Origin: Streptomyces sp. SM11
Lineage (GTDB): Bacteria > Actinomycetota > Actinomycetes > Streptomycetales > Streptomycetaceae
DNA length: 32,520 bases
NCBI RefSeq assembly: GCF_002910905.1
Contig: NZ_NEUE01000030.1
Location: 1-32,520 of the forward strand
Reading direction: 5' to 3'
Part shown: positions 1-8,221 of the stretch, piece by piece
Position numbering within the stretch: position 1 is the first letter of the stretch
Layout of the letters: the number at the start of each line of letters is the position of its first letter
Notes under the pieces: generated by a model
The model's database searches: none
The model's input: only the letters and a program-made list of their open reading frames with translations
Told to the model about the DNA's origin: nothing
Position numbers and translations under genes: made by a program

Positions 1-260
1 GCAGCGACCTGCTCGCCCTGGACCTCACCGACCGGCGCAGCGGCTATCCGCTCCAGATGGTGGTCCGGGCCTCGGACGCCGGGCTGCGGGTCGCCGAGAG
101 CGACGTCCCCTACCGGCCGCGCACCGGGAAGTCGAAGGTGACCGGCACCTGGCGCGGGACCTGGCAGGCGGTGCGCGACATGCGGGGCGTCCTGCGCGAG
201 CCACCGGCGGACCGCACGGCGGACGGGACGGCTCGCGCGGGGACGGGGGCCGTCCGATGA
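1..260 (+). CDS. Family 2 glycosyltransferase, C-terminal end (partial)
   Basis: Only the last ~86 codons are present; the reading frame is already open at the window edge (first full codon at position 3). The visible protein has a stretch typical of the C-terminal part of polyprenyl-phosphate (DPM1-like) GT2 glycosyltransferases: a 'GYPLQMVVRASDAG' segment followed by 'PYRPRTGKSKVTGT', then a charged tail. Such enzymes transfer a sugar from a nucleotide donor to a lipid carrier at the membrane. The stop codon overlaps the start of the next gene (ATGA at 257-260), so the two are translationally coupled. The substrate cannot be read from this fragment. Confidence 0.8.
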   Translation, partial: SDLLALDLTDRRSGYPLQMVVRASDAGLRVAESDVPYRPRTGKSKVTGTWRGTWQAVRDMRGVLREPPADRTADGTARAGTGAVR

Positions 261-964
261 GCGCGTACGGAGACAGGGGGCGTCGGACGGGCCCGTACGG
301 TGACGGGGGGCGTCCGACGGGCGCGTCCGGGCCCACGGAGTTGCTGGTCATCGCGAAGGAACCGGTGGCCGGACGGGTCAAGACCCGGCTCTGCCCGCCC
401 TTCTCCCCCGCCGAGGCCGCCGAACTCGCCGCCGCCGCCCTCGCGGACACCCTGGAGGCCGTGCTCGCCCTCCCCGCCCGGCGGCGCGTCCTGGTCCTCG
501 ACGGGCGGCCGGGCCCCTGGATGCCGCCGGGGTTCGACGTCGTGCCGCAGAGCGCGGGCGGTCTCGACGAGCGTCTCGCGGCGGCCTTCGGCGGGTGTAC
601 GGGGCCGGCCCTCCTGGTCGGCATGGACACCCCGCAGATCACGGCCGCGCTGCTCGCCCCCGCTCTCGCCCCGGACGCCTGGGACGGCCCCGGGGCCTGG
701 TTCGGTCCGGCCGAGGACGGCGGCTTCTGGGCCCTGGGCCTGGCGGAACCCGATCCCGCCCTGCTGCGCGGGGTCCCGATGTCCGTCCCGGAAACGGGTG
801 CGGTGCAGCGGCGCAGGCTGGTGGAGGCGGGGCTCGCCGTGCGCGATCTGCCGGTCCTGGTCGACGTGGACACCGCGGCCGACGCCCACCGGGTCGCGTC
901 GGCCGCGCCGGGCGGCCGGTTCGCCGCGGTGCTCGGTCGGCTGACCGGGGCGGGGGTGCGATGA
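257..964 (+). CDS. DUF2064 / TIGR04282-type nucleotidyltransferase-fold protein
   Basis: A 235-residue protein. After a ~25-residue glycine/arginine-rich lead it has the family opening 'LLVIAKEPVAGRVKTRLCPPF', followed by 'LLVGMDTPQI' and 'GPAEDGGFWALGL', the hallmarks of the DUF2064 family. This family has a GT-A/CofC-like nucleotidyltransferase fold and is often annotated as an arsenosugar-biosynthesis glycosyltransferase, a name taken from distant relatives rather than shown here. The repeated 'RRTGPYGDGGRPTG' lead is encoded by a duplicated GACGGGCxCGTACGG-like stretch and may not be part of the native protein; a later start is possible. It is coupled to both neighbours by ATGA overlaps (257-260 and 961-964), so it probably works with the glycosyltransferase and the methyltransferase. 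Confidence 0.8.
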   Translation: MSAYGDRGRRTGPYGDGGRPTGASGPTELLVIAKEPVAGRVKTRLCPPFSPAEAAELAAAALADTLEAVLALPARRRVLVLDGRPGPWMPPGFDVVPQSAGGLDERLAAAFGGCTGPALLVGMDTPQITAALLAPALAPDAWDGPGAWFGPAEDGGFWALGLAEPDPALLRGVPMSVPETGAVQRRRLVEAGLAVRDLPVLVDVDTAADAHRVASAAPGGRFAAVLGRLTGAGVR

Positions 965-1884
965 GTACGACCGTGCCCTCCTCCGGGCTCACCGCACCGG
1001 CCCTCGCCGACTCCGCCGAAGCCCCCGATACGTACGAGGACGGCGAGGCGTACGAGGCTCCCGGCACGCACGAGGTGGCCGCTGACGGCGCGTACGGCTC
1101 CGGCACACCGACCCGGTCGGACCCGACCCGTACCGCTGCCTGGGGCGCCGACCCGTACGCCAACGCCCTGCGCACCGGCCGGGGTCCGCTCTTCCTCCGC
1201 CGCAGCGACGGCTGGCTGCTGCCCCTGGACGTGGAGCGCTGGTGCTCCGGCGCGGGCTCCGCCGACCTGTCCGCCCTGCACCGGTGCGAGGGGCCGGTGC
1301 TGGACATCGGCTGCGGGCCGGGACGGCTGGTCGCCGAGCTGGCCTCGCTCGGGCACCGGGCGCTGGGCATCGACGTCAGCGAGGCGGCGGTGGCCCGTAC
1401 GCGCGGTCTTGGCGGCGCGGCGCTGCTCCGCAGCGTGTTCGACCCGCTGCCGGGCGAGGGCCGTTGGGGCACCCTCCTGCTCCTCGACGGCAACGTCGGC
1501 ATCGGGGGCGACCCGGCCGCCCTGCTGGACCGGGCGGCCGATCTGCTCGGCGCCGACGGGCTGCTGATCGCCGAGACCGCCCCCGCCGACGTGGACGAAC
1601 GGGTCCGGGTCCGTCTCGACGACGGCCGGGGCGGGCCGGACGGAAGGACCGCCCCCTCGGGCGACGGCGCGGCCGAGCCGTTCCCCTGGGCACGGATCGG
1701 GACGCCGGCCCTGCTGCGCCACGCCCGCGCGGGCGGCTGGCGTACGGCCGATCAGTGGGGTGCTGAGGGGCGGACCTTCGTGTCGCTGCGCCGTCCCGTG
1801 CGGGAACGGAGCGCCCGGACGGACAGCCAGAGCGCGGAGAGCGCGAACAGCGCGCCGGTGATCAGCAGCCAGTTGCCGAAGTAG
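961..1884 (+). CDS. Class I SAM-dependent methyltransferase
   Basis: A 307-residue protein. Motif I is clear ('VLDIGCGPGRLV'), followed by 'GHRALGIDVSEAAV' where the acidic residue binds the ribose of SAM, and a central 'WGTLLLLDGNVGIGG' strand. The ~60 N-terminal residues are acidic, low in complexity and probably disordered. The catalytic domain seems to end around 'GRTFVSLRR'; the last ~30 residues (serine- and alanine-rich) are encoded on DNA that is antisense to the next gene, so the tail is probably recent or dispensable. The start overlaps the DUF2064 stop. The acceptor is unknown; the operon suggests a sugar or lipid-linked metabolite. Confidence 0.82.
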   Translation: MSTTVPSSGLTAPALADSAEAPDTYEDGEAYEAPGTHEVAADGAYGSGTPTRSDPTRTAAWGADPYANALRTGRGPLFLRRSDGWLLPLDVERWCSGAGSADLSALHRCEGPVLDIGCGPGRLVAELASLGHRALGIDVSEAAVARTRGLGGAALLRSVFDPLPGEGRWGTLLLLDGNVGIGGDPAALLDRAADLLGADGLLIAETAPADVDERVRVRLDDGRGGPDGRTAPSGDGAAEPFPWARIGTPALLRHARAGGWRTADQWGAEGRTFVSLRRPVRERSARTDSQSAESANSAPVISSQLPK

Positions 1885-2279
1885 ACGTCCGGGGAGGTGC
1901 CGGCGGCGGCCTCGTACCGCCGTTCGGTCCGCCGGGCGATCAGCGGGAACCAGATCAGCAGGAGCAGCCCGGAGAGGAACGCCGGTACCCGCACGAAGTT
2001 CACCAGGGCCGGCCGGGGGCCGAGCGCGGCGCGCAGCACCCGGTCGGCCCCGGCGTACACCGGCAGCAGCACCAGGTCGTGCAGGACGGCGGACCCGGCG
2101 AACCAGAGCAGCACGCCGACGGTGTCCCCGTCCAGCAGCCGTACGCCCGCATAGCCGGCCAGGCAGAACGTGGCGGCGAGCAGGAGCAGGTGGAGCGGGC
2201 CCTCGCCGTACAGGCGACGGGGCGAGAAGCGCGGACGACGGGGCTCGGCGGGCAGGGGCGGTACGGCTCGGGTGGACAT
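1752..2279 (-). CDS. Small integral membrane protein (four predicted TM segments)
   Basis: A 175-residue protein whose N-terminus is basic and proline-rich, followed by hydrophobic segments at roughly residues 25-45, 50-75, 95-115 and 135-160. I do not recognise a catalytic motif. The chosen ATG (2277-2279) overlaps the TGA of the upstream molybdopterin oxidoreductase gene (TGATG), which implies coupling; an in-frame GTG further upstream would sit inside that gene. The 3' end overlaps the convergent methyltransferase gene by 133 bp. A role as a membrane partner of the oxidoreductase is inference from coupling alone. Confidence 0.75.
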   Translation of the reverse strand: MSTRAVPPLPAEPRRPRFSPRRLYGEGPLHLLLLAATFCLAGYAGVRLLDGDTVGVLLWFAGSAVLHDLVLLPVYAGADRVLRAALGPRPALVNFVRVPAFLSGLLLLIWFPLIARRTERRYEAAAGTSPDVYFGNWLLITGALFALSALWLSVRALRSRTGRRSDTKVRPSAPH

Positions 2280-3550
2280 CACAGTTCTCCGAACGTCAGG
2301 GACTCGACCCACTTGGTGGCCAGCACCCCGGGCGCGGCGGGGACGATGATCCGGGCCGGGTAGCCGTGGTCGGGCGACAGCGGCGCGCCGTTCACCTCCA
2401 GTGCGAGCAGCGAACGGCCGTCGCGGACCTGGTTGTCGCGCAGCGCGGCCTTGCGGAAGGGGCCGCTGCGCTGGAGCGACTCGACGAACACACCGGGCGG
2501 CCGGTCCGGGTATCCGGCGAGCGCGGCCAGGTCGGAGAGCCGCACCCCGCGCCAGAGCTGGTCCGAGGTCGACCAGCCCTCCACGCAGGCGATCGGGAGC
2601 GCGGCGCCGTGCTGTTCCATGGCCAGCAGTTCGGCCCGGGAGAAGCGGAACTCCCCGGCCGGCCCCCGTACCGTCAGCCGCCAGCGCTCACCGGTGTCGG
2701 CGGGCGTGATCCGGACGGCGGCGGCGGTCTTGTTGATCTGGAAGGCGTTCGGTCCCGGCCCCGGGTCGGTGCCGCCGCGCGGGGTGAGGAGCGCGATGCG
2801 GCGCAGCGGCCCGTCGAAGCTGCGACCGGCCGAGGTGACCAGCAGCAGGAGCGACCCGGCCCCCACCATGGCCAGCGCGCCGCGCCGGGACAGGGTGGCG
2901 GGCAGCGGGTCGGGGGCGGCGAGGGTGTCCGGTTCGCCGCGCGGGATGCCGTTGCGCAACACCCGTACGGCCTGGGGCATCTTGAGCGCGACATGGGTGA
3001 CGAAGCCGGCCAGGAAGACCCAGGCCCCGTAGAAGTGCAGCGTGTAGAACGACCCGGGGAAGAGGTAGTCCAGCTGGATGTTGAGCAGTCCGGTGAGGAA
3101 CTCGAACAGCGCCCCGCCCACGAGCAGCAGCAGCGAGATCCGCTCCAGGGCGTGGCCCACGGAACGGGCGGGCGGCAGCGCGAAGAGCCGGGGGATCACC
3201 GACCAGAGCTTGGCGAGCAGGACGGGCACGAGCACGATGCCGACGGTGACGTGCAGGCCCTGGGTCAGCCGGTAGAGCCAGTGCGGGTTGGTCGGCCAGG
3301 AGAACAGGTAGAAGCCGAGCCACCCCTTACCCGGGGTCTTGTCGTTGACCCGGTTCAGGTCCGGGTTGTAGGCGGCGTACGAGAGCAGACCGGTGACGAA
3401 CAGCAGCGTGAGTCCGGCGAGCAGGACGACGCCGAGCACGGCGGTGAAGCGCGTCCCGCGCACGGGGCTGCGCCAGAATCCCGGGTCGGCGGGCGTGCGC
3501 GGGGCGCGGAGGGAGGCGGGGAGGGAGCGGATGCGGCGACGTTCGGGCAT
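2279..3550 (-). CDS. Molybdopterin-dependent oxidoreductase with N-terminal cytochrome b-like membrane domain
   Basis: A 423-residue fusion protein. Hydrophobic segments lie near residues 35-57, 93-118, 135-157 and 171-190, with histidines in or near them (H100, H172, H186) that could ligate haem as in cytochrome b561/DUF4405-type proteins. A fifth segment (about 224-240) begins with 'SRRGALAM'. The C-terminal half is a sulfite-oxidase-like molybdopterin domain with 'PIACVEGWS'; Cys322 is the expected Mo-ligand position. The domain ends at 'TKWVESLTF'. This points to an electron-transfer oxidoreductase with its cofactor domain outside the membrane; the substrate is unknown. The frame stays open far upstream, but the ATG at 3550 lies 7 nt after TAGCGT, consistent with a leaderless mRNA. 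Confidence 0.88.
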   Translation of the reverse strand: MPERRRIRSLPASLRAPRTPADPGFWRSPVRGTRFTAVLGVVLLAGLTLLFVTGLLSYAAYNPDLNRVNDKTPGKGWLGFYLFSWPTNPHWLYRLTQGLHVTVGIVLVPVLLAKLWSVIPRLFALPPARSVGHALERISLLLLVGGALFEFLTGLLNIQLDYLFPGSFYTLHFYGAWVFLAGFVTHVALKMPQAVRVLRNGIPRGEPDTLAAPDPLPATLSRRGALAMVGAGSLLLLVTSAGRSFDGPLRRIALLTPRGGTDPGPGPNAFQINKTAAAVRITPADTGERWRLTVRGPAGEFRFSRAELLAMEQHGAALPIACVEGWSTSDQLWRGVRLSDLAALAGYPDRPPGVFVESLQRSGPFRKAALRDNQVRDGRSLLALEVNGAPLSPDHGYPARIIVPAAPGVLATKWVESLTFGEL

Positions 3551-3557
3551 GAGGCCG

Positions 3558-3563
3558 ACGCTA
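3558..3563 (-). promoter_or_regulatory. Putative -10 box (TAGCGT) of the molybdopterin gene
   Basis: On the minus strand TAGCGT is followed by 7 nt and then the ATG at 3550. This fits the TANNNT -10 of actinobacterial leaderless genes. No convincing -35 and no ribosome binding site is visible. Confidence 0.45.
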
Positions 3564-3598
3564 AGCGGGAGACCCTGCCGGCGGGCGGCTGCGACTCC

Positions 3599-3652
3599 TG
3601 ACGAATTTCTGACGTCCGGACGGCCGGCGTCAAATCTGACGGTTCGGTGACG
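3599..3652. promoter_or_regulatory. Two pairs of TGACG direct repeats with 11-nt period
   Basis: TGACG occurs at 3599-3603, 3610-3614, 3637-3641 and 3648-3652, all in the same orientation. Each pair is TGACG-N6-TGACG, an 11-nt register, and the pairs start 38 nt apart. OmpR/PhoP-family response regulators bind direct repeats in an 11-nt register, so this is a candidate activator or repressor site shared by the divergent genes at 3550 and 3713. Inference from spacing only. Confidence 0.45.
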
Positions 3653-3700
3653 CGGCCCGCCGTACCGCCCGATTGCCGCCCGATCGCCGTCCGATGTGCA

Positions 3701-3706
3701 TAGCGT
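3701..3706 (+). promoter_or_regulatory. Putative -10 box (TAGCGT) of the 3713 gene
   Basis: TAGCGT is followed by 6 nt and the GTG start at 3713, again the spacing of a leaderless transcript. The same hexamer drives the divergent gene. No clear -35 at 17-18 nt. Confidence 0.45.
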
Positions 3707-3712
3707 GCCAGC

Positions 3713-5152
3713 GTGAAGACCGAGGACGCCACCCCCACGGACACCGCCGGCGGCACGGGGCACGGCCCGCCCGCACCGCCGGACCGCAACCACGACCGCG
3801 CCCGGCGTGCGGGGCGGGCAGACCTGATGGCCGCCGCCGCGGGCGTGCTGCTGATCGCGGCCGCGGTGGCCGTCGGTCATGTCATCCAGAACCGGGACGG
3901 GAGTCTGCGCGCGCAGTGGCCGCCGCTGCTGGCCTCCTGGGACCCGCATCTGGGTCCGGGCACTCCGGCCGCCCTGATCATGGCGGTCCTGGTGGTCGCC
4001 TACGGCCCGACGCTCGCCGCCCGGCTGCCCTGGCGGGGGCTGCTGGCGGCGGCCTGGGCCGGGTCGATGGCCTGGGTCTGCTCGATGGCCCTGATCGACG
4101 GCTGGCACCGGGGCGTCGCCAAGCGGCTCACCACGAAGCACGAGTACCTGCGGGTCATCGACCGCTTCGAGGACATCCCCGCCACCCTGCGCGACTTCAC
4201 GAACCACATCCTGATCGGCGAGCCCGGCAACTGGCCGGCCCATGTCGCCGGGCACCCGCCGGGCGCGACGCTGTCCTTCGTGTGGCTGGACCGCATCGGT
4301 CTCGGCGGCGGGGCCTGGGCGGCGCTCTGGTGTGTCGTGGTGGGCAGTTCGGCGGCGCTGGCCGTCCTGATCACCGTGCGCGTGCTGGCCGACGAGCGCC
4401 TGGCCCGCCGCGCCGCGCCCTTCCTCGTCCTCGCCCCGGCGGCCGTCTGGGCGGGCGTGTCGGCCGACGGCTACTTCACGGCGGTCGCCGCCTGGTCGGT
4501 GGCGCTGCTCGCCCTGGCCGCCACCCGCCGGGTCCGCTTCCCGGCCGCGGCGGCGCTCGGCGGGGGTCTGCTGTTCGGGTGGACCTGCTACCTCAGTTAC
4601 GGGCTGGGGCTGATGGCGGCCGTGCTGCTGGCCGTGCTGGTGCTCGCCCGGACCGCCCGCCCGGTGCCGCTGTTCCTGCTCGGCGCGCTGGTGGTCCCGG
4701 TGGCCTTCACGCTCGCCGGATTCAACTGGTGGACCGCCTACCACCTGCTGGTCGAGCGCTACTACCAGGGCGCGGGCGGTGTCCGCCCGTACGGCTACTG
4801 GGTCTGGGCCAACCTGGCCTGCGCGACCCTCGCGGCCGGGCTCGCCGCCGTCGCCGGGCTGCGCCGGAGCGCGGTGGCCGCTCCCGGTGCCGTACGGGCG
4901 CTGCGGGGAGGCCCCGCGGCGGCCTCCCCGGAAGGGAAGCTGGCGCTGCTCGTCCTGGCGGCGCTGGCGGCGCTGCTCGTCGCGGACCTCTCCGGTATGA
5001 GCAAGGCGGAGACCGAGCGCATCTGGCAGCCGTTCCTGCTGTGGCTGCTGCCCGCGGCGGCGCTGCTCCCCCGCCGGAGGGTGCGGTACTGGCTGGTGGC
5101 GTCGGCCGTTCCGGCTCTGCTGATCAACCACCTTCTGTGGACGGGCTGGTGA
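3713..5152 (+). CDS. Large integral membrane protein, GT-C-like topology
   Basis: A 479-residue protein with a ~38-residue hydrophilic N-terminus and about ten hydrophobic helices. Between the early helices is a hydrophilic loop with 'HPPGATLSFVWLDR', and there is a 'GFNWWTAYHLLVERYYQG' segment before the last helices. The overall plan (long first loop, many helices, WW/YY aromatic cluster) resembles the membrane glycosyltransferase-like proteins common in actinobacteria, but I see no definitive DxD or EXD motif, so the activity is open. The GTG start lies 6 nt after a TAGCGT hexamer, arguing for a leaderless mRNA. It is divergent from the molybdopterin gene and convergent with kdpF. Confidence 0.75.
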   Translation: MKTEDATPTDTAGGTGHGPPAPPDRNHDRARRAGRADLMAAAAGVLLIAAAVAVGHVIQNRDGSLRAQWPPLLASWDPHLGPGTPAALIMAVLVVAYGPTLAARLPWRGLLAAAWAGSMAWVCSMALIDGWHRGVAKRLTTKHEYLRVIDRFEDIPATLRDFTNHILIGEPGNWPAHVAGHPPGATLSFVWLDRIGLGGGAWAALWCVVVGSSAALAVLITVRVLADERLARRAAPFLVLAPAAVWAGVSADGYFTAVAAWSVALLALAATRRVRFPAAAALGGGLLFGWTCYLSYGLGLMAAVLLAVLVLARTARPVPLFLLGALVVPVAFTLAGFNWWTAYHLLVERYYQGAGGVRPYGYWVWANLACATLAAGLAAVAGLRRSAVAAPGAVRALRGGPAAASPEGKLALLVLAALAALLVADLSGMSKAETERIWQPFLLWLLPAAALLPRRRVRYWLVASAVPALLINHLLWTGW

Positions 5153-5207
5153 GCGCCCAGCGCCGACACCTGGAGCACGTCAGCAAGAACGGGACTCATA
5201 TCCGTAC

Positions 5208-5297
5208 TCAGAACCTCTCCGGACGGAGGAGGGCGAGGACGAGACAACCCAGCAGGGCGGCGGCGACGATCAGCCCGATGATGTACTCCGCGGTCAC
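5208..5297 (-). CDS. kdpF: KdpF-like small subunit of K+-transporting ATPase, without kdpABC
   Basis: A 29-residue peptide (GTG start) with one hydrophobic helix, 'IIGLIVAAALLGCLVLALL', ending in 'RPERF'. Length and layout (short acidic N-terminus, single helix, basic/proline C-terminus ending in F) match KdpF, the peptide that stabilises the KdpFABC potassium pump. In known operons kdpA follows directly. Here the next gene downstream is the convergent membrane protein ending at 5152, and no kdpA, kdpB or kdpC exists anywhere in the window. Its start overlaps the stop of the upstream 27-residue peptide gene (GTGA). It is either a relic of a lost kdp operon or a peptide working on its own or in trans. 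Confidence 0.72.
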   Translation of the reverse strand: MTAEYIIGLIVAAALLGCLVLALLRPERF

Positions 5298-5377
5298 AGC
5301 TTCGCCACCCCCTTGGCGATGAGGGACACGAGCGCGAATATCGCGACGGTGGTGACGACGAAGGCCAGATCGGCCAT
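5294..5377 (-). CDS. 27-residue single-helix membrane peptide upstream of kdpF
   Basis: The peptide reads MADLAFVVTTVAIFALVSLI followed by AKGVAKL: an acidic residue, one membrane helix and a basic C-terminus. It has a good ribosome binding site (AGGAG, 7 nt before the ATG at 5377) and its stop overlaps the kdpF GTG, so it is very likely translated. I believe similar peptides precede kdpF in other streptomycetes, but this is from memory. Function unknown; it may be an additional accessory peptide of the Kdp pump. Confidence 0.6.
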   Translation of the reverse strand: MADLAFVVTTVAIFALVSLIAKGVAKL

Positions 5378-5500
5378 CGCATGCTCCTGGAAGAGTTCGG
5401 AAACGAACGGACTCCACGAGGAAAGCGCACACCGGGCGAAAAGCAGATGCCCTTTGACAGCGCCCATACGGAATGAGCCTCCGGAGCGTGGCGGGACGGG

Positions 5501-5536
5501 GCGCGCTCCCCGTCCCGTGCGGGGCGGGGAGCGCGC
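5501..5536 (-). terminator. Strong hairpin terminator downstream of the ABC operon
   Basis: Arms 5501-5517 and 5520-5536 pair almost perfectly (17 positions including one G-T, two-base apparent loop). There is no T-run, as usual in Streptomyces. It lies between the permease stop (5574) and the small peptide gene (5377), so it should insulate the kdpF pair from the ABC operon. Confidence 0.75.
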
Positions 5537-5573
5537 GCTCACACCTTCTGTCGCCGCACTTCTCCCCCGTGCG

Positions 5574-7235
5574 TCACTTGGTGTCCAGGTCCCGGCGGCG
5601 GAAGCCCGCCAGCCCGAGCAGGATCAGTCCGGCCGCGACGGCGGTCAGGGCGAGCAGCGGGGTCCAGTTCATCCCGGCGGCCGGGAGCTGGGGGACATGG
5701 CCGAAGGGCGACAGGGCCTTCGTCCAGTCCGGGAGTTGGAGGATCGGCCCCAGGTATCCGACGAGGAACGCGTACACGGGCACGATCCAGGCCGCCGCTC
5801 CCGCACGCGGGAACCAGCCGAAGAGCAGGACGGCCACGCCGACGGTCACCCACAGCGCCGGGGCGTAGGCGGCGGCCGCTCCGACGAGTTCGAGAACCAG
5901 GTCTCCGTCGCCTGCCGACGCCGCGCCCGAGAGGCCGAAGCCCAGCCCGGCGAGGACCATCAGCACCGTGCCGCCGGCCAGCGCGACGGCGACATGGCCG
6001 CCGAGCCAGCGGTCCCGGGAGAGGCCGGTGGCAAGCAGCGGTTCGGCGCGGCCGGCGTTCTCCTCGGCCCGCGGTCGCAGCGCTGCCATCACCACGTACA
6101 CGGCGGCGACGACCGCGACGACCACCATCACCATGGATGCGAACGACTCGGCCACGGTGCTGCCGCCGATCTCCGTCAGCGCCTCCTGGATCTGATCGAT
6201 GTCCTTCACCATGTCGGCGGCCTCGCCGAGGATCGAGCCGTACATCACGCCCATCAGGCACAGTCCGACGCCGAAGCCCAGCAAGGTCGCCCGGTGCAGG
6301 CGCAGGGCGAAGCCGAAGGGCCGGGTGAGCGCGTCGGACGCCGTACGCCGGCCGAGCCGCGCGGAGCGCAGGCCCGCGCCGACATCGCGCCGGGTGCTCA
6401 GCACGTAGCCGTAGGCCGCGGTCAGCGCGGCGAGGACCAGGCAGAGGGCCAAGGGCCACCACCGGTCGTCGACGAAGACGTAGGTGCGCTGGATCCAGCC
6501 GATCGGGCTCAGCCAGGACAGGGCGTCGTTGCCCACATCGCCGGAGGCCCGCAGCACGTAGGCGACGCCGATCACCGCGAGCGCCATGCCCGAGGCGCCC
6601 CGGGTGTGCGCGGTGATCTGCGCGGTGACGGCGGCGACCCCGGCGAAGACGAGCCCGATGGCGGCATGCGTGAGGCCGTACAGCAGCGCCCCGCCCGGGC
6701 CGATCCCGTCGATGCCGGTCGCGGTGAGCCCCAGGGCCAGCAGCAGGGCGAGCGCGAGGTTGGCGACGGCGGCGACCGCCAGCGCGGAGGCGAGGTGCGC
6801 GTGGTGTCCGACGACGGTGGAGCGGACCAGTTCGGCGCGGCCGGTCTCTTCCTCGTCGCGGGTGTGCCGGGTGACGGTCAGGACGCTCATCAGTCCGACC
6901 AGGATCGCCATGAAGCCGAGCATGTGATGACCGAGCATCGCGCCGGCGGTGTAGTCGGAGAGATAGTGACGGGGGCCGGTCATGGCGAGCGCGGCCGGAC
7001 TGTCCATGGAGCTGACGGCCGCGGCGCGCTCTTCGGGGGTGGAGTACAGCGTCTTGTACTGGGCCGCCGTGATCAGCGTGCCCAGGGTGAGGGCGAGCAG
7101 CCATACGGACATGCGGACGCGGTCCCGGCGAAGGCCGAACCGGACCAGGGTCCCGGTGCCGGTGAAGGCGTCGGGAACGATCCTGGCGGGCGCGGACCTT
7201 CCGGAGGCGTCGAGCGGTGCGGCGGTGCTGGTCAT
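5574..7235 (-). CDS. ABC-2 type exporter permease (polyketide antibiotic exporter type)
   Basis: A 553-residue polytopic protein with two similar halves, each starting with an amphipathic lead and about six helices: '[17 protein letters not shown]' opens the first half, and '[17 protein letters not shown]' the second near residue 300. In each half the first loop is followed by a 'D/EExAGRAELL' box ('[13 protein letters not shown]' and '[15 protein letters not shown]'), a signature of the large permeases annotated as exporters of polyketide antibiotics. The ATG overlaps the TGA of the ATPase gene (7232-7235). Together they should form a drug or metabolite exporter, probably controlled by the divergent GbsR/MarR regulator. 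Confidence 0.9.
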   Translation of the reverse strand: MTSTAAPLDASGRSAPARIVPDAFTGTGTLVRFGLRRDRVRMSVWLLALTLGTLITAAQYKTLYSTPEERAAAVSSMDSPAALAMTGPRHYLSDYTAGAMLGHHMLGFMAILVGLMSVLTVTRHTRDEEETGRAELVRSTVVGHHAHLASALAVAAVANLALALLLALGLTATGIDGIGPGGALLYGLTHAAIGLVFAGVAAVTAQITAHTRGASGMALAVIGVAYVLRASGDVGNDALSWLSPIGWIQRTYVFVDDRWWPLALCLVLAALTAAYGYVLSTRRDVGAGLRSARLGRRTASDALTRPFGFALRLHRATLLGFGVGLCLMGVMYGSILGEAADMVKDIDQIQEALTEIGGSTVAESFASMVMVVVAVVAAVYVVMAALRPRAEENAGRAEPLLATGLSRDRWLGGHVAVALAGGTVLMVLAGLGFGLSGAASAGDGDLVLELVGAAAAYAPALWVTVGVAVLLFGWFPRAGAAAWIVPVYAFLVGYLGPILQLPDWTKALSPFGHVPQLPAAGMNWTPLLALTAVAAGLILLGLAGFRRRDLDTK

Positions 7236-8185
7236 CGGGCAACGCCACCGTCTGCACCGGAGGAACCGGTGTCGCCCTGTCCCGCACGGCCGTTGGACGC
7301 GAGTTCGTCACCGTAATGACGCAGCATCAGCTCTTCGAGCGTCGGCGGATGGCTGGTCAGGCTCCGGATGCCGAACTCGCCGAGCCTGCGGATCGCGGCG
7401 TCGAGGTGTGCTCCGTCCACGGCGAAGTTCACCCTCCGGTCCGTCACCCGCAGTTCGTGCACCCCGGACATGGCGTCGAGTCCGGTGGCCGGGCGTTCGG
7501 TCTCGGCTTCGACGTTCGTGCGGGTGAGGTGGCGCATCTCGCCGAGCGTGCCGGACTGCACGGTGCGGCCCTGGCGGACGATGCTGACGCGGTCGCAGAG
7601 CTTTTCCACCTGGGCCAGGATGTGGCTGGAGAGCAGCACGGTCTTCCCCGCGGCTTTCGCCTGGAGGATGACGTCCTGGAAGACCACTTCCATCAAGGGG
7701 TCGAGGCCCGCCGTGGGCTCGTCCAGGAGCAGCAGTTCGGCGTCGGAGGCGAGCGCGGCGACGATGGCGACCTTCTGCCGGTTGCCCTTGGAGTAGGCGC
7801 GGCCCTTCTTGGTCGGGTCCAGGTCGAACCGGTCGATGAGTTCATCGCGCCGCCGCCGGTCGAGGCCGCCGCGCAGCTTCGCCAGCAGGTCGATGGCCTC
7901 TCCGCCGGTGAGGTTCGGCCACAGCTCGACGTCCCCGGGTACGTAGGCGAGCCGCCGGTGCAGCTCGACCGCGTCCCTCCACGGGTCCTTGCCGAGGAGT
8001 TGGGCGCCGCCGGAGTCGGCACGCAGCAGCCCGAGCAGGACGCGGATCGTCGTGGACTTGCCCGCTCCGTTGGGTCCGAGGAAGCCGTGGACCTCGCCGG
8101 CTTCGACGGCGAGGTCCAGGCCGTCCAGGGCGTGCGTCCGACCGAACGACTTGTGCAGTCCGGTGACAGTGATTGCCTTCTTCAT
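7232..8185 (-). CDS. ABC transporter ATP-binding protein
   Basis: A 317-residue ATPase. Walker A is GPNGAGKS at residues 37-44, the signature motif is the variant YSKGN (132-136), Walker B is LLLLDE at 152-157 followed by 'PTAGLDP', and the switch histidine is in 'LLSSHIL'. The ~90-residue C-terminal extension with a DRRV..F/AVDG pattern is typical of DrrA-like ATPases of ABC-2 exporters. It is the first gene of the two-gene operon, and its start is only 125 bp from the divergent regulator. Confidence 0.95.
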   Translation of the reverse strand: MKKAITVTGLHKSFGRTHALDGLDLAVEAGEVHGFLGPNGAGKSTTIRVLLGLLRADSGGAQLLGKDPWRDAVELHRRLAYVPGDVELWPNLTGGEAIDLLAKLRGGLDRRRRDELIDRFDLDPTKKGRAYSKGNRQKVAIVAALASDAELLLLDEPTAGLDPLMEVVFQDVILQAKAAGKTVLLSSHILAQVEKLCDRVSIVRQGRTVQSGTLGEMRHLTRTNVEAETERPATGLDAMSGVHELRVTDRRVNFAVDGAHLDAAIRRLGEFGIRSLTSHPPTLEELMLRHYGDELASNGRAGQGDTGSSGADGGVAR

Positions 8186-8204
8186 GTTCCGAACGTACGC
8201 TTCT

Positions 8205-8220
8205 TTCAGAAATGTGTGAA
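8205..8220. promoter_or_regulatory. TTCA-N8-TGAA palindrome, candidate operator
   Basis: In the divergent intergenic region TTCA (8205-8208) and TGAA (8217-8220) form a 16-bp palindrome. A second, outer symmetry (TACGCTT/GAAAGCGTA around 8196-8235) surrounds it, and GTTCCGAAC occurs at 8186-8194. This is the expected place for the 8311 regulator to bind and control both itself and the exporter. Inference. Confidence 0.4.
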
Positions 8221-8221
8221 G

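Noticed and set aside
25..1722. A 565-residue minus-strand frame.
   Set aside because: Antisense to three coupled genes with clear motifs; low-complexity.
3551..5131. Long upstream extension of the molybdopterin gene frame on the minus strand, giving 950 residues.
   Set aside because: It is glutamine/arginine/glycine-rich without domains and antisense to a clear membrane protein gene; the family starts near 3550.
5313..7316. A 667-residue plus-strand frame.
   Set aside because: Antisense to the ABC permease; composition is typical of a shadow frame.
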